Made by a program: the position numbers and the translations under genes
From: Brevinematales bacterium
Lineage (GTDB): Bacteria > Spirochaetota > Brevinematia > Brevinematales > GWF1-51-8
NCBI GenBank assembly: GCA_013177895.1
Contig: JABLXV010000012.1
Location: 1 to 58,725 of the forward strand
Reading direction: 5' to 3'
DNA: 58,725 nt
Shown: positions 35,987-45,364 of the stretch, piece by piece
Layout of the letters: each line of letters starts with the position of its first letter
How positions within the stretch are numbered: position 1 is the first letter of the stretch
The notes under the pieces: generated by a model
Told to the model about the DNA's origin: nothing
The model's input: only the letters and a program-made list of their open reading frames with translations
The model's database searches: none

Positions 35987-36049
35987 ATGGCCCTCCCATA
36001 AACAGTATATTATCCCTTATAAACCGAAAAAATTCAAAATTCGGAAAGG

Positions 36050-36077
36050 TTGACATAGGGGAACGGCGCGATATAAT
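36050..36077 (+). promoter_or_regulatory. Consensus sigma-70 promoter
   Basis: TTGACA (36050-36055), a 16-nt spacer and TATAAT (36072-36077) lie 25 nt before the ATG at 36103. Confidence 0.8.
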
Positions 36078-36102
36078 ATTAGACATAAATATGAGGAAGA
36101 CA

Positions 36103-37170
36103 ATGAGAAAGATAATACTTTTAGCGCTCATCGTTATCCCGTCGATCGCGGGCGCGGCGCAGCCGTCGAAAGACTTTCGGTATATCGACGTTCTTACCGG
36201 CGCGACGAACAGTTTTCTGCACGTACAGGGTAAGGTCGTCATCGTGAACCTGTTCGCGACATGGTGCCCCCCGTGCCGTCAGGAACTCCCGGTGCTGAAC
36301 CGGATCGCGGACGAATATCCCGATAATGTGATCGTGATAGCGGGGGCGCTCGATCATGTGACTGCGGACGCACTGAAGGAGTACGCGGCTAACCGGGGAT
36401 TGACCATACCCGTCTTTTTCGCGGATAAGGCCGTCTCTAAATGGTGGGACAATCCCTCTACTATTCCGGTGACCTATATTATCGGGACGAATTTCCAGAT
36501 TGCCGAGGTGATTTTCGGCGCCAAGAGTTATGAGACGTATATCGAAGTATTAGACAGAGTTCTCCCGAAAAAAGTCTATAACATCCTTTCGCCGTTAGAC
36601 TCCTCCCTTCTCCACGCCGCGAAGTTCGGGAATTATGACGAGCTCAAGGATTTCATCAAACAGGGCGCGAATATTAAAGCGATGGACGACAGTACGAATA
36701 CCGCGCTTCACCGCGCGGCGGCGTACGGACATCTGAATATCGTCCGGTACCTTGTGGAACTGGGCGCGGATATCAACCAGAAGGCATGCTATGGGGCGAC
36801 CCCGCTTCTCGAGGCATGCAAGTACGGGAAAACGGATGTCGCGAAGTACCTGATTACGGCGGGTTCCGAAGTCGGCACGACGGATATGTACGGGGCGACT
36901 CCCCTGCATTGGGCCGCGAAGGGGGGATATACCGATATTATCGAGGCGCTGATAGCCGCCGGGGCGGAGGTGAACGCCGAGGACGAGTATTACCGCACCC
37001 CGCTGCATTACGCCGCATACGCCGGGGAGATCGGCGCGGTACAGCTCCTGCTGAAAAAGGGCGCGAAGCTCGATCTGCACGACACAGGAGGCAATACCCC
37101 GTTCTTCTACGCGAAGGAACAGAACCGTCAGGAAGTCGTCGAATACCTCTCCTCCATTAACGCGCCGTAA
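36103..37170 (+). CDS. Thioredoxin-like (TlpA/ResA) domain fused to ankyrin repeats, secreted
   Basis: This 355-aa fusion has a signal peptide (IILLALIVIPSIAGAA). Residues about 25-155 form a TlpA/ResA-type thioredoxin fold with the active site ATWCPPCRQELP (CPPC at about 55-58) and a cis-Pro loop in STIPVTYII. Residues about 165-350 hold six ankyrin repeats (NTALHRAAAYG, GATPLHWAAKGG, RTPLHYAAYAG and others). ATG 36103 is preferred over ATG 36091 because GAGGAAG is spaced for it. The protein predicts a periplasmic thiol oxidoreductase tethered to a protein-binding scaffold. I do not know this pairing as a common architecture. Confidence 0.85.
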   Translation: MRKIILLALIVIPSIAGAAQPSKDFRYIDVLTGATNSFLHVQGKVVIVNLFATWCPPCRQELPVLNRIADEYPDNVIVIAGALDHVTADALKEYAANRGLTIPVFFADKAVSKWWDNPSTIPVTYIIGTNFQIAEVIFGAKSYETYIEVLDRVLPKKVYNILSPLDSSLLHAAKFGNYDELKDFIKQGANIKAMDDSTNTALHRAAAYGHLNIVRYLVELGADINQKACYGATPLLEACKYGKTDVAKYLITAGSEVGTTDMYGATPLHWAAKGGYTDIIEALIAAGAEVNAEDEYYRTPLHYAAYAGEIGAVQLLLKKGAKLDLHDTGGNTPFFYAKEQNRQEVVEYLSSINAP

Positions 37171-37190
37171 ATCCCCTAACGATTTATTCG

Positions 37191-37219
37191 TTGACAATTC
37201 GGCTTATTCAGCCTACAAT
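37191..37219 (+). promoter_or_regulatory. Candidate promoter for the tandem spirochaetal gene pair and gpmA
   Basis: TTGACA (37191-37196), a 17-nt spacer and TACAAT (37214-37219). Confidence 0.65.
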
Positions 37220-37307
37220 AAAGTGGGCGGTGCGGAAATCCTGTCATCATTTTATCTCGAATTTCTGTTCGCAATAACATCACGCCCGGTATATCTGAGG
37301 AGGCATT

Positions 37308-39062
37308 GTGCCTGAAAAAGTAGTCAATCCTGAATTGCGGGCCGAGTCCGAAGTCTATATGAGGATCGCGAAACTTCTCCAGAAGAAGCGCGACACCAAA
37401 ACGAACGCGAAGGTTCAGGAAATAATCGCCGGGCCGCTGCCGATAGAGCAAAAGCTCGCCCAGATAGAACTGATCGATAACGAAGAACTTCTCAAGAAGA
37501 AGAAAATTATCACCCCGCAGGCCGCGGAGGCTCTCCTCTGTACGATTAAGAAACCCATCAAACGTAACGGATTTTTCATCTATATGATGCGGGACTACCG
37601 GAGGATCAACGAATTCGGGAAAGCGACGGGGCTGGTGAACGCGTCCCTGATACCCCCGAAGGTGGGGGTGAATGTCAAGGAGATTCTCCCGTTACTGGGG
37701 TCGCTGCAGCGCGACGCCGCGATTATCATCCCGATCATCGATTTTGTGCTCGAGAGCGGGTGGACGATCCTGGATAAGAACGACTACAACCTGATCGCGG
37801 AGTTTAAAAAGCTCTGCGAAGCCATCCAGCGGGTGGTGATTAACACGATGACCGCGCGCGCGCTATTGGACGCGTTCAGCGCGGTGGAGACCTATTTCCT
37901 GCTATGTAACTATATGCCGGAGTACCCGGAAATCATTATTTCGAGTATCCGCCATGTCCTCCGTTCGAATCAGCGCCCTGAGGGAAAGATAGCCGCGGCC
38001 ACCACGATCGCGCGGAGACTCCTCCAGCAGACTGCGGGGTCTCAGCCGCTGTATCATCTCATCATGTCCCTCAACATGGCGGAGTATCGCCGGTTCCTGT
38101 CGCTGAAAGACCTGATACTGATACAGCCGCAGGGAGTGATCTCCAATTTCGATTTTAACTGCGGCGACGATATAAAAGCAAGGATTCAGCAGTTTGTACG
38201 GGATAATTCCTCGATGCTCGATACGCTGATGAAAGAGAAATACGATGTGGATAAGGTGCGGAGATTCCTGCGGGAATACTCCCAGCGTTCGGCGAATCCC
38301 GACGATAACGACCGTTACGATTTCCAGTTGATCGCGTCGTTCTACGAGCCGAAGAAATCCGGCACCCAGTACCGTTTCGCGCAGGACAAGGACAATATGG
38401 CAGCGTTCGCGGCGAACTATTTTACCCGTTTCCTCGACGAGTTCGAGGATTTCCTGATCGACAGGATTCCTATCGACGACTTCGGCCTCGTGAAGGTGTT
38501 CGATTCGGAGTGTTTCAGCCTCGAAGTCAACCGTATCCGTAATACGCTGGGCAAACTGTCCCGCGTAGTGTTCTCATGCCCGCACCTGACCCGTCAGCGA
38601 TACTTCCAGTTCAAGCAGATCAACCGCGACATATCCCCGTCCCCGCAGGAGCTTGCGGCGATGCAGTTCGCCGAGGAGCTTACGGATATCGCGATCACTA
38701 TCGGCGAGAAGATCGGGCATATCACGATGAACCACCAGTTCGACCCGAACCTTGTGGTTGTGCCGGAAAACCTTCGCCCCATCGAGCCGGCGTTCAACTC
38801 GCAGACCGCGTTCTCTCTGCCGTACTGGGAGAAGAAGATACAGTTCGACGGGTACCTGAAAAATATGGCATTCCGGGACGCGCTCTCGCGGGTGGCGTCG
38901 CTCTGCTTCCTATCCGGCATCTATTTTTATAATACGCATCTCCACGCCCTGCTCGAGAAAGAGAAGAAGATCGACAGCGCTATCTTTGAAATACGCGAAC
39001 GGCTGGAGAAGGTGACGGACGTGATTACGATGGAAAAACTGAAGAATAAGTACGCTTTTTGA
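37308..39062 (+). CDS. Large cytoplasmic protein, tandem paralogue 1 (spirochaetal family, possibly DUF5312)
   Basis: This 584-aa, mostly helical protein has no signal peptide. The start is a GTG behind GAGGAGG. It is clearly homologous to the next gene, with shared blocks: YRRINEFGKATGLVNASLIPPKV against YWRLRSYGKKVHLFSAMIFPPKV; MAEYRRFLSLKDLILIQPQGVISNFDFNC against MAQYRRFIKLRDLINTVDGGVISDYDFDC; and FSCPHLTRQRYF against FSCPCLSRKRFM. The style recalls a hypothetical spirochaete family that I tentatively equate with DUF5312. No catalytic motif is visible. It heads an apparent operon of three genes ending in gpmA. Confidence 0.75.
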   Translation: MPEKVVNPELRAESEVYMRIAKLLQKKRDTKTNAKVQEIIAGPLPIEQKLAQIELIDNEELLKKKKIITPQAAEALLCTIKKPIKRNGFFIYMMRDYRRINEFGKATGLVNASLIPPKVGVNVKEILPLLGSLQRDAAIIIPIIDFVLESGWTILDKNDYNLIAEFKKLCEAIQRVVINTMTARALLDAFSAVETYFLLCNYMPEYPEIIISSIRHVLRSNQRPEGKIAAATTIARRLLQQTAGSQPLYHLIMSLNMAEYRRFLSLKDLILIQPQGVISNFDFNCGDDIKARIQQFVRDNSSMLDTLMKEKYDVDKVRRFLREYSQRSANPDDNDRYDFQLIASFYEPKKSGTQYRFAQDKDNMAAFAANYFTRFLDEFEDFLIDRIPIDDFGLVKVFDSECFSLEVNRIRNTLGKLSRVVFSCPHLTRQRYFQFKQINRDISPSPQELAAMQFAEELTDIAITIGEKIGHITMNHQFDPNLVVVPENLRPIEPAFNSQTAFSLPYWEKKIQFDGYLKNMAFRDALSRVASLCFLSGIYFYNTHLHALLEKEKKIDSAIFEIRERLEKVTDVITMEKLKNKYAF

Positions 39063-39101
39063 CGATATATACGGGATATCTGGCAGGGGAAAGGAGGCGA
39101 C

Positions 39102-40910
39102 ATGCAGAAGGCGGCGAATCAGAAAACGCCCGAATCTGTTCAACCGGAAGCCCGGCAGCAATTACAAATCCTCGATCTGATAAAAAAGAAGCGATCGCCC
39201 GAGGATGATCTGCGGGTGCATGAGGTTATCGCAAGCCATCTGAAACTCGAGGAAAAAATCGAGGAAATCCGCAAGATCGATCATCCTGAAATATCCGCGC
39301 CAATCGCAGTCAACGAGAAAACCCCCGAACAGCAGCTTCCCTCTATGGAGCTTATCCGAATCGACAACCGCGAATATATCCGCCAGAACATACGCATGAT
39401 GCAGAAAAACATGTCGCGGAATAAACTGATCCGCTACATCCTTTACGATTACTGGCGGCTCAGGAGCTACGGTAAAAAGGTGCATCTTTTCAGCGCGATG
39501 ATCTTCCCGCCGAAAGTTCTGCTGGACAGGTCGATTTCCGAAAACGTCCTCGCGATCCAGACCGAGACCGCCAAGATTCTCCCGCTCGTGTATTTCGCCG
39601 CCGAGATCGGCTGGCTTCATCTCGGTAAATTCGAGTATAATCTCCTGACCAAGCTGAAAGAATTCTGCGAAGCGATCATGCGCATCGACACCGTCCCGGT
39701 CAAGAAACATATCCCGGCGGAGCGTTTTAACGAACTTCGGCGGGCTATCCTTGCCTGCCATTACGACGAGGCATATCCCACGATGATCGTTAATTCGCTG
39801 ACGACGGCGCTGAACCGGTATGCGAATACCAAGCCGAGATCGGAGATTGCCGGGAATATCGCGTATAACCTGATGGCGGAGTCGTCCGGCGCGCCGTGCC
39901 CCTATACGCTCGTGATGGCGGCGGCGATGGCGCAGTACCGGCGGTTTATCAAACTCCGCGACCTGATCAATACGGTCGACGGCGGGGTGATCAGCGACTA
40001 TGATTTCGACTGCGACGAAAAGACCCGCGCGAAGATCTACGCGCATATCTATATGCTGACTAAAAAGATCGAAACTCTGCTCGACGAACGGAAGAAGGTC
40101 GAACAGGTGAATTTCTTTGTCAACCAGTTCGTGCCGTCGATCAACGCCGAGCGCGGGAGTTACGATTTCCATCTGCTGGTGGAATTTTACGAGGCCGGCG
40201 CCGGGGTCGAGAAGTACCAGTTCATGCGGGATAACGACGAGGTCGCCATTTTCGTCATCAACTACTTCAAGCGGTTCTTTACCGAGTTCGAGATGCTTCT
40301 GTTCGACGCGGTGGAGGTGGAGGGCGAGGGGATGCTGCGGCTGTTCAGCTTCGAGATCGCCAATACGGAAATCTCCCATATAAAAAACGAGCTTCACGCG
40401 CTCAATAAAATGATATTTTCATGCCCGTGCCTGTCGCGGAAACGGTTTATGATGCTGAAGGATAAGAACCAGCCGGAGGTTCCGTCGCCCGAGGAGGCGT
40501 TCGTGCTTCATATCGTGGACGAACTGAACCATGTGATGAGCGCGTTCGGGGAAAAGATCGGCGGGATATGCCTGGGCCATACGAAGGAACCCACGCCCGG
40601 CGAGGAGCACCGTATCCTCAAACTGATCGACCCGTCGGTGTTTATCGGGAAACGTTTCGAACTCTATTACTGGAACCGGATGATACTTACCCCGGGATAT
40701 ATGCGCGGAAAAACGTTGGGGAAAGTCCTGAACAATATCGCATCCCTCTGCTTCCTTTTCCCGCTTTATTTCTTAGATCAGAAACTGTTCAGCTTTATCG
40801 ACAAGGAACGGGATATTCAGGATAAGCTGGGTATCGCCAAGGAAGAACTGGCGCATGCGGCGAATCCGTCGGCATACAACGGGATAAAAAACAAGTATCA
40901 TTTGAAGTGA
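39102..40910 (+). CDS. Large cytoplasmic protein, tandem paralogue 2
   Basis: This is a 602-aa paralogue of the preceding gene, aligned along its whole length by eye. It has a slightly longer N-terminus, with the motif LIKKKRSPEDDLRVHEVIASHLKLEEKI matching LLQKKRDTKTNAKVQEIIAGPLPIEQKL in the first copy. Both copies end with a helix (ERDIQDKLGIAKEEL...IKNKYHLK against EKKIDSAIFEIRERL...LKNKYAF). A strong GGAGG precedes the ATG. The 39-nt gap and gene order suggest tandem duplication. Function unknown. Confidence 0.75.
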   Translation: MQKAANQKTPESVQPEARQQLQILDLIKKKRSPEDDLRVHEVIASHLKLEEKIEEIRKIDHPEISAPIAVNEKTPEQQLPSMELIRIDNREYIRQNIRMMQKNMSRNKLIRYILYDYWRLRSYGKKVHLFSAMIFPPKVLLDRSISENVLAIQTETAKILPLVYFAAEIGWLHLGKFEYNLLTKLKEFCEAIMRIDTVPVKKHIPAERFNELRRAILACHYDEAYPTMIVNSLTTALNRYANTKPRSEIAGNIAYNLMAESSGAPCPYTLVMAAAMAQYRRFIKLRDLINTVDGGVISDYDFDCDEKTRAKIYAHIYMLTKKIETLLDERKKVEQVNFFVNQFVPSINAERGSYDFHLLVEFYEAGAGVEKYQFMRDNDEVAIFVINYFKRFFTEFEMLLFDAVEVEGEGMLRLFSFEIANTEISHIKNELHALNKMIFSCPCLSRKRFMMLKDKNQPEVPSPEEAFVLHIVDELNHVMSAFGEKIGGICLGHTKEPTPGEEHRILKLIDPSVFIGKRFELYYWNRMILTPGYMRGKTLGKVLNNIASLCFLFPLYFLDQKLFSFIDKERDIQDKLGIAKEELAHAANPSAYNGIKNKYHLK

Positions 40911-40916
40911 GGGCTT

Positions 40917-41588
40917 ATGGGTAAACTGGTACTGATCAGGCACGGGCAATCCATGTGGAACCTCAAGAATATTTTTACCGGATGGGTGGACGTGCCGTTA
41001 TCGGCCGAAGGGATTGAGGAGGCTGTCCGCGCGGGGAAGGAGCTTGCGGGAGTGGGGTTCGATATTGTTTATGTGTCGACTCTGGTGCGCGCGATGGAGA
41101 CAGCGATGCTGGTTCTGGCGGGCAACAATTCCGGTAAAACCCCGGCGGTGATGCACGATTCGGGGAAAATGTCCGAATGGGGGAGAATCTATTCGGCGGA
41201 GGCGGAGAACGGCATTCTCCCGGTGTACACCGCGTGGGAGCTCAACGAGCGTTACTACGGCGAGCTCCAGGGGCTGAATAAGGCGGCTACGGCGCAGAAG
41301 TACGGCGACGAGCAGGTACGGATATGGCGGAGGAGTTACGATGTCCCGCCGCCGAACGGGGAAGCGCTGAAGAATACCGCCGAGCGGACAATCCCGTACT
41401 TCACCGGTACTGTGATGCCCGCGGTGCGCGAGGGGAAGAATATTCTCATCAGCGCCCACGGGAACAGCCTGCGTTCGATTATCATGCATCTGGACCATCT
41501 CAGTAACGAGGAAGTGTTAATGCTGGAACTACCGACGGGCGCGCCGGTTATATACGAATGGACGGGAAAAGGGCTGGTTAAAATATAG
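40917..41588 (+). CDS. gpmA: 2,3-bisphosphoglycerate-dependent phosphoglycerate mutase
   Basis: This glycolytic enzyme interconverts 3- and 2-phosphoglycerate. It is 223 aa, slightly shorter than the usual 230-250. LVLIRHGQSMWN (phospho-His about 10), FTGWVDVPLSAEG, VYVSTLVRAMETA, WELNERYYGELQGLNK (catalytic Glu), NGEALKNTAERTIPYF and LISAHGNSLRSI (second His) are all present. The gene begins 6 nt after the upstream paralogue and is probably its operon partner. Confidence 0.93.
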   Translation: MGKLVLIRHGQSMWNLKNIFTGWVDVPLSAEGIEEAVRAGKELAGVGFDIVYVSTLVRAMETAMLVLAGNNSGKTPAVMHDSGKMSEWGRIYSAEAENGILPVYTAWELNERYYGELQGLNKAATAQKYGDEQVRIWRRSYDVPPPNGEALKNTAERTIPYFTGTVMPAVREGKNILISAHGNSLRSIIMHLDHLSNEEVLMLELPTGAPVIYEWTGKGLVKI

Positions 41589-41646
41589 GAAAAGCCCTGC
41601 TTCGCGCTATGAAAATAAAAAATTAATCTAAAATAGCTCTTGGGGC

Positions 41647-41674
41647 TTTACAGAACTGAAAAAATAGCTATAAT
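41647..41674 (+). promoter_or_regulatory. Candidate promoter for the STAS gene
   Basis: TTTACA (41647-41652), a 16-nt spacer and TATAAT (41669-41674) lie 38 nt before ATG 41713. Confidence 0.6.
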
Positions 41675-41712
41675 AATAGCTGGAAAATACGGTTTTTTAA
41701 TTGGAGCGGTTA

Positions 41713-42102
41713 ATGGACGGAATGGATTCCGATATTTCAATCAGCATCAGGGTAGAGGAAAAAGGCCCGATTATCGTCTTCTACCTCGGCGGAACACTTG
41801 AAATTATGAACAGCCTGCAACTAGAGAAGCAAATTGAGGACTATCACCAGAAATCATATAAGTTTTTTATATTCGATTTGGGTTCGGTCAGTCATCTCAG
41901 CAGCAGCGGCATCCGCGTTTTTGTGACCACGATGCGGTTATTGAACGATATCGAGGGAAAGATGCTGATCTGCAACCTGAGCCCGATAGTACACAGGATG
42001 TTTGTCGCAATCGAATTAATGGAAATATTCGAAATCGTGGACACACGCGACGAAGCAGTGAAGATAATCGAAGATTTCATTCAAGAAAAAACGAAAAAAT
42101 AA
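41713..42102 (+). CDS. STAS-domain anti-sigma-factor antagonist (SpoIIAA/RsbV-like)
   Basis: This 129-aa protein is a single STAS domain: IVFYLGGTLEIMNSLQLEKQI, KFFIFDLGSVSHLSSSGIRVFVTTMRLL, GKMLICNLSPIVHRMFVAIELMEIFEI. The Ser cluster SSSG holds the expected phosphorylation site, although the usual Asp before it (DSSG) is here Ser. Such proteins release sigma factors or regulators when a SpoIIE-type phosphatase dephosphorylates them. ATG 41713 follows GGAG; a TTG at 41701 is in frame. The anti-sigma kinase is not in the window. Confidence 0.82.
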   Translation: MDGMDSDISISIRVEEKGPIIVFYLGGTLEIMNSLQLEKQIEDYHQKSYKFFIFDLGSVSHLSSSGIRVFVTTMRLLNDIEGKMLICNLSPIVHRMFVAIELMEIFEIVDTRDEAVKIIEDFIQEKTKK

Positions 42103-42111
42103 TTTCCGGTA

Positions 42112-42140
42112 TTGACAAATTCAAAAAGAATAACTAAAAT
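42112..42140 (+). promoter_or_regulatory. Candidate promoter for the acidic protein gene
   Basis: TTGACA (42112-42117), a 17-nt spacer and TAAAAT (42135-42140). Confidence 0.65.
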
Positions 42141-42197
42141 CAGTAGCAAAAAAAATTGTGTCGAATTGGGTGTTCAAATTGATTTAAGGAGATTATT

Positions 42198-42488
42198 ATG
42201 CAGAATTTTACTAAGAACTTATGGGTATTGTTCACCCTCCTTTCCGTTAAATTGAAGGAATTTGAGAATAATAAAAAACGCGGTCTGTCGTGGAACCTGT
42301 ATGGGGATTCCGACGATGATTATAACGATGATTATGACGATGACGCGGAAGATATGGAAGACGAAGAATATTTCGACGATGAGCTTGACGACGATGCAGA
42401 CGCGGATTCTTTAGACGACCTTTACGAGGAAGACGACGAGGATTTCGAGGACGAAGAATGGGATGATGATGAGGAAGTAGAAGAATAA
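42198..42488 (+). CDS. Small, extremely acidic protein
   Basis: This 96-aa protein has a short ordinary N-terminus (MQNFTKNLWVLFTLLSVKLKEFENNKKRGLSW). The C-terminal 60 residues are almost only Asp and Glu, with a few Tyr, Phe and Trp. AAGGAG precedes the ATG and a good promoter lies upstream, so it is a real gene. No family can be named for so biased a sequence. It might act as a nucleic-acid mimic, a cation buffer or a chaperone for a basic partner; none of these can be shown here. Confidence 0.7.
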   Translation: MQNFTKNLWVLFTLLSVKLKEFENNKKRGLSWNLYGDSDDDYNDDYDDDAEDMEDEEYFDDELDDDADADSLDDLYEEDDEDFEDEEWDDDEEVEE

Positions 42489-42597
42489 ACCTTCATTCGG
42501 CAGTCTTATCATAACACGATTGTTTTCTTGATATTTTTCTCTACTTATGATAACTTATAGTATAGAAGTTTAGGGAAAAAGCGATCAGGATGGGAAG

Positions 42598-45363
42598 ATG
42601 GATGTTTATCGCCGTTTCTTTCATTCCCTTTCCACCCCCATAATTATTATTTCCGCCGATGGGAATATTATCGATGTCAATCCGGCGTTTGCGAAGTTTT
42701 CGGGGTGTTCCGCCGGTGAAGTTACAGGCAAGCCTTTTCAGGCTGTTTCCATTTATCCCCTGCTTAAAATCCCTCATTCTATTAAATCGTTGACAGAATA
42801 CTTTTCCGCCAATCAGGGAATTGAATACCCGTTCGAATTTATAAAAGACGGAAGGCATCTACAGGGGCAGTACCGTTTTGTCCCGATCGGTACGTACGGT
42901 GAAAAAGCGGATTTCGCGGTCGAATTTTTATATACCGCCGATATGCTTTTAGACACCGGCGAACGTAAAGTAATGGAAAGCGAACTGTATTTCTCGAAGA
43001 ATCTCCTCGAGGCGGTGGTCGACCAGGCTCCGTTCGGTATCATCATCGCCCAGGGCAAACCCGACGATTGGAGTCTGTCATCGCTCAATCAGGAAGCCCG
43101 GCGAATTCTGGGAATCTCCGAAGATATATTGGATATTATAAAAGGGGAAAAGGGCGCATCCCTCGCCGATTTAATGATGTACTTCAAGGTATGCCGCTAT
43201 GATGGGTCTGTAGTGCCAAAGCCCGAATTGCCGATCAGCAGGGTATTTCAGAACGAAGAAACAATTCTGGATGAGACCTACATCATCAACCGGGCGGACG
43301 GTAAAACACGGGATATCCGTGTTTCCGGTACGCCTATCTACCGGCAGGATAAAACCGTACAGGGCGGTCTTCTTATCCTGACGGATATCACCGAAAACAG
43401 GAAAAAAACCGAGGAATTGGAATTAACCCGGAGTTTACTCGAGGCGGTATTCGAGCAAAACAGTTCGCCCATTGGTATTGTTACGTATCCTGACGGTATC
43501 GTCCGAATGCTGAATCAGGCTGCATTAACTCTGCTGGGTATTGAAGAAGATGAGCCCTATATCGGGAAGAACCTTTACGACGCCCGAAAAACATGGCTGG
43601 AATACGATACCGGGGGAAACCCTATCCCTATCGAAGATTTGCCCCTGACTAAGGCGATGAGGGGGATACCTACCGAGAACAGGCTCATGCGGGTAGTCAG
43701 GAAAGACGGCACGGAACGGTGGGAATTGGCGAACGGGATGCCAATCAATAATTCCAAAGGCGACCAGATCGCCGCGATGGTGGTTTTTCCCGATATTACC
43801 GAACTCAAACTCACCCAGGATTCGCTCTATGAAAGCGAGGGGCGGTACCGTTTTCTATTTGAAATGGCCAACGACGGGCTGGCTCTGATTACGGATATTT
43901 ACTTTGTGGAATGTAATAAGCGCTTCTGCGAGATTTTCGGGCGGTCGAGGGACGATATTATCGGCCACACGCCCGGGGAGTTTTCTCCCGATATGCAGGA
44001 AGGTAAGAGATCGTCCCATCAGGAATCCACCAATTATATAAGGAACGCCCGTGACGGGAATCCCCAACTTTTCAACTGGATTCATGTTAAACCGGACGGT
44101 ACTATTTTCGAGGTCGAGGTGTCTCTGAGTAGTTTTAAAATTTACGGAGAGGTTTATATCCTTGCGATGGTTCGGGATATCACCGAGAAGAAAGCGCTCG
44201 AAGAGGCATTACGGAAAAGCGAGGAGCAGCTCCTGCAATCGCAGAAGCTCGAGTCAATCGGGCGGCTGGCCGGCGGGGTCGCGCATGACCTGAACAATCT
44301 GCTCACCCCCATTATCGGGTACTCCGATCTTTTACTGACTTCCGAACTTTCCGAAGACAATCCGATTTATGAAATGATAAAAAACATCTCCGACGCCGCC
44401 GAACGCGCGAAAATTTTAACCCACCAGCTTCTGGCGTTCGGACGCAAGCAAACCCTGGTGATGGAAACATTGAACCTGAACGATGTACTGCGGAGCTTCG
44501 GCAGTATTCTGCAGCGGACTATTCGTGAAAATATTGTGATAACAACCGGTTATGCCGCGGACCTGAAAAACACTTTGGGCGATGTCTCCCAGATAGAACA
44601 GGTCATCCTGAACCTGATTGTGAACGCGCAGGACGCTATGCCCGATGGCGGACGGATTCTTATTGAAACTAAGAATACCGTTCTTAGCGAAGAGTTCCTG
44701 TTAGTTCGCAAGGAAGTCATCCCCGGCGAATATGTGATGATGAGCATCAGCGATTCGGGAATCGGTATCTCCGAGGAATTACAGGAACATATCTTCGAAC
44801 CGTTTTTTACCACGAAACCCAAGGGGCAGGGTACCGGATTGGGGCTATCGACCGTCTACGGTATCGTCAAACAGCATAACGGTAACGTGTGGCTTTATAG
44901 CGAACCGGGGAAAGGGACAACCTTCAAGGTATATCTCCCGGTCGTTCAGAACGAAGTATCTGTCAAAGAGAAATCGACCTATACTTTAACCGGTAAGAAT
45001 ACGGAAAAATTTATTCTGCTGGTTGAGGATAACAAGACGGTAAAGGAGATGACCGCTCAATTATTGATTCGGCTGGGTTATAAAATGTACGTATCCGAAT
45101 CCGGCCGGGATGCGTTAAAATATGCGAAAAATCACCCCTTCGACCTTTTACTTACCGATGTGATTATGCCGGAAATGACAGGGGTAGAATTGTATAAGAA
45201 AATCGCAAAAACCCAGCCGGGTATAAAAGTACTCTATATGTCAGGTTATACCGATAACGTGATCGCGCATCACGGCGTTCTCGACGATGGAATCAAATTC
45301 CTCCAGAAGCCGTTTTCCACCAAGGCTCTCGCGGAAAAACTCGACGAAATTTTCGGTTCCTGA
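42598..45363 (+). CDS. Multi-PAS hybrid histidine kinase with receiver domain
   Basis: This 921-aa cytoplasmic sensor has no membrane helix. About four PAS domains (about 5-110, 135-265, 280-395, 415-530) come first. The HisKA segment ESIGRLAGGVAHDLNNLL follows with the phospho-His at about 562, and then the HATPase boxes NLIVNAQDAMPDGG, DSGIGISEE and GTGLGLSTVYGIVKQHNG. The C-terminal receiver (about 800-920) holds ILLVEDN, the phospho-Asp in LLLTDVIMPEMTG, and the Lys in FLQKPFS. No dedicated output partner lies next to it. Multiple PAS domains suggest sensing of redox, light or small ligands. Confidence 0.93.
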   Translation: MDVYRRFFHSLSTPIIIISADGNIIDVNPAFAKFSGCSAGEVTGKPFQAVSIYPLLKIPHSIKSLTEYFSANQGIEYPFEFIKDGRHLQGQYRFVPIGTYGEKADFAVEFLYTADMLLDTGERKVMESELYFSKNLLEAVVDQAPFGIIIAQGKPDDWSLSSLNQEARRILGISEDILDIIKGEKGASLADLMMYFKVCRYDGSVVPKPELPISRVFQNEETILDETYIINRADGKTRDIRVSGTPIYRQDKTVQGGLLILTDITENRKKTEELELTRSLLEAVFEQNSSPIGIVTYPDGIVRMLNQAALTLLGIEEDEPYIGKNLYDARKTWLEYDTGGNPIPIEDLPLTKAMRGIPTENRLMRVVRKDGTERWELANGMPINNSKGDQIAAMVVFPDITELKLTQDSLYESEGRYRFLFEMANDGLALITDIYFVECNKRFCEIFGRSRDDIIGHTPGEFSPDMQEGKRSSHQESTNYIRNARDGNPQLFNWIHVKPDGTIFEVEVSLSSFKIYGEVYILAMVRDITEKKALEEALRKSEEQLLQSQKLESIGRLAGGVAHDLNNLLTPIIGYSDLLLTSELSEDNPIYEMIKNISDAAERAKILTHQLLAFGRKQTLVMETLNLNDVLRSFGSILQRTIRENIVITTGYAADLKNTLGDVSQIEQVILNLIVNAQDAMPDGGRILIETKNTVLSEEFLLVRKEVIPGEYVMMSISDSGIGISEELQEHIFEPFFTTKPKGQGTGLGLSTVYGIVKQHNGNVWLYSEPGKGTTFKVYLPVVQNEVSVKEKSTYTLTGKNTEKFILLVEDNKTVKEMTAQLLIRLGYKMYVSESGRDALKYAKNHPFDLLLTDVIMPEMTGVELYKKIAKTQPGIKVLYMSGYTDNVIAHHGVLDDGIKFLQKPFSTKALAEKLDEIFGS

Positions 45364-45364
45364 A

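Noticed and set aside
39162-40397. 411-aa minus-strand frame opposite the second tandem paralogue
   Set aside because: Shadow of a GC-rich gene. The plus-strand frame aligns with its paralogue along its whole length.
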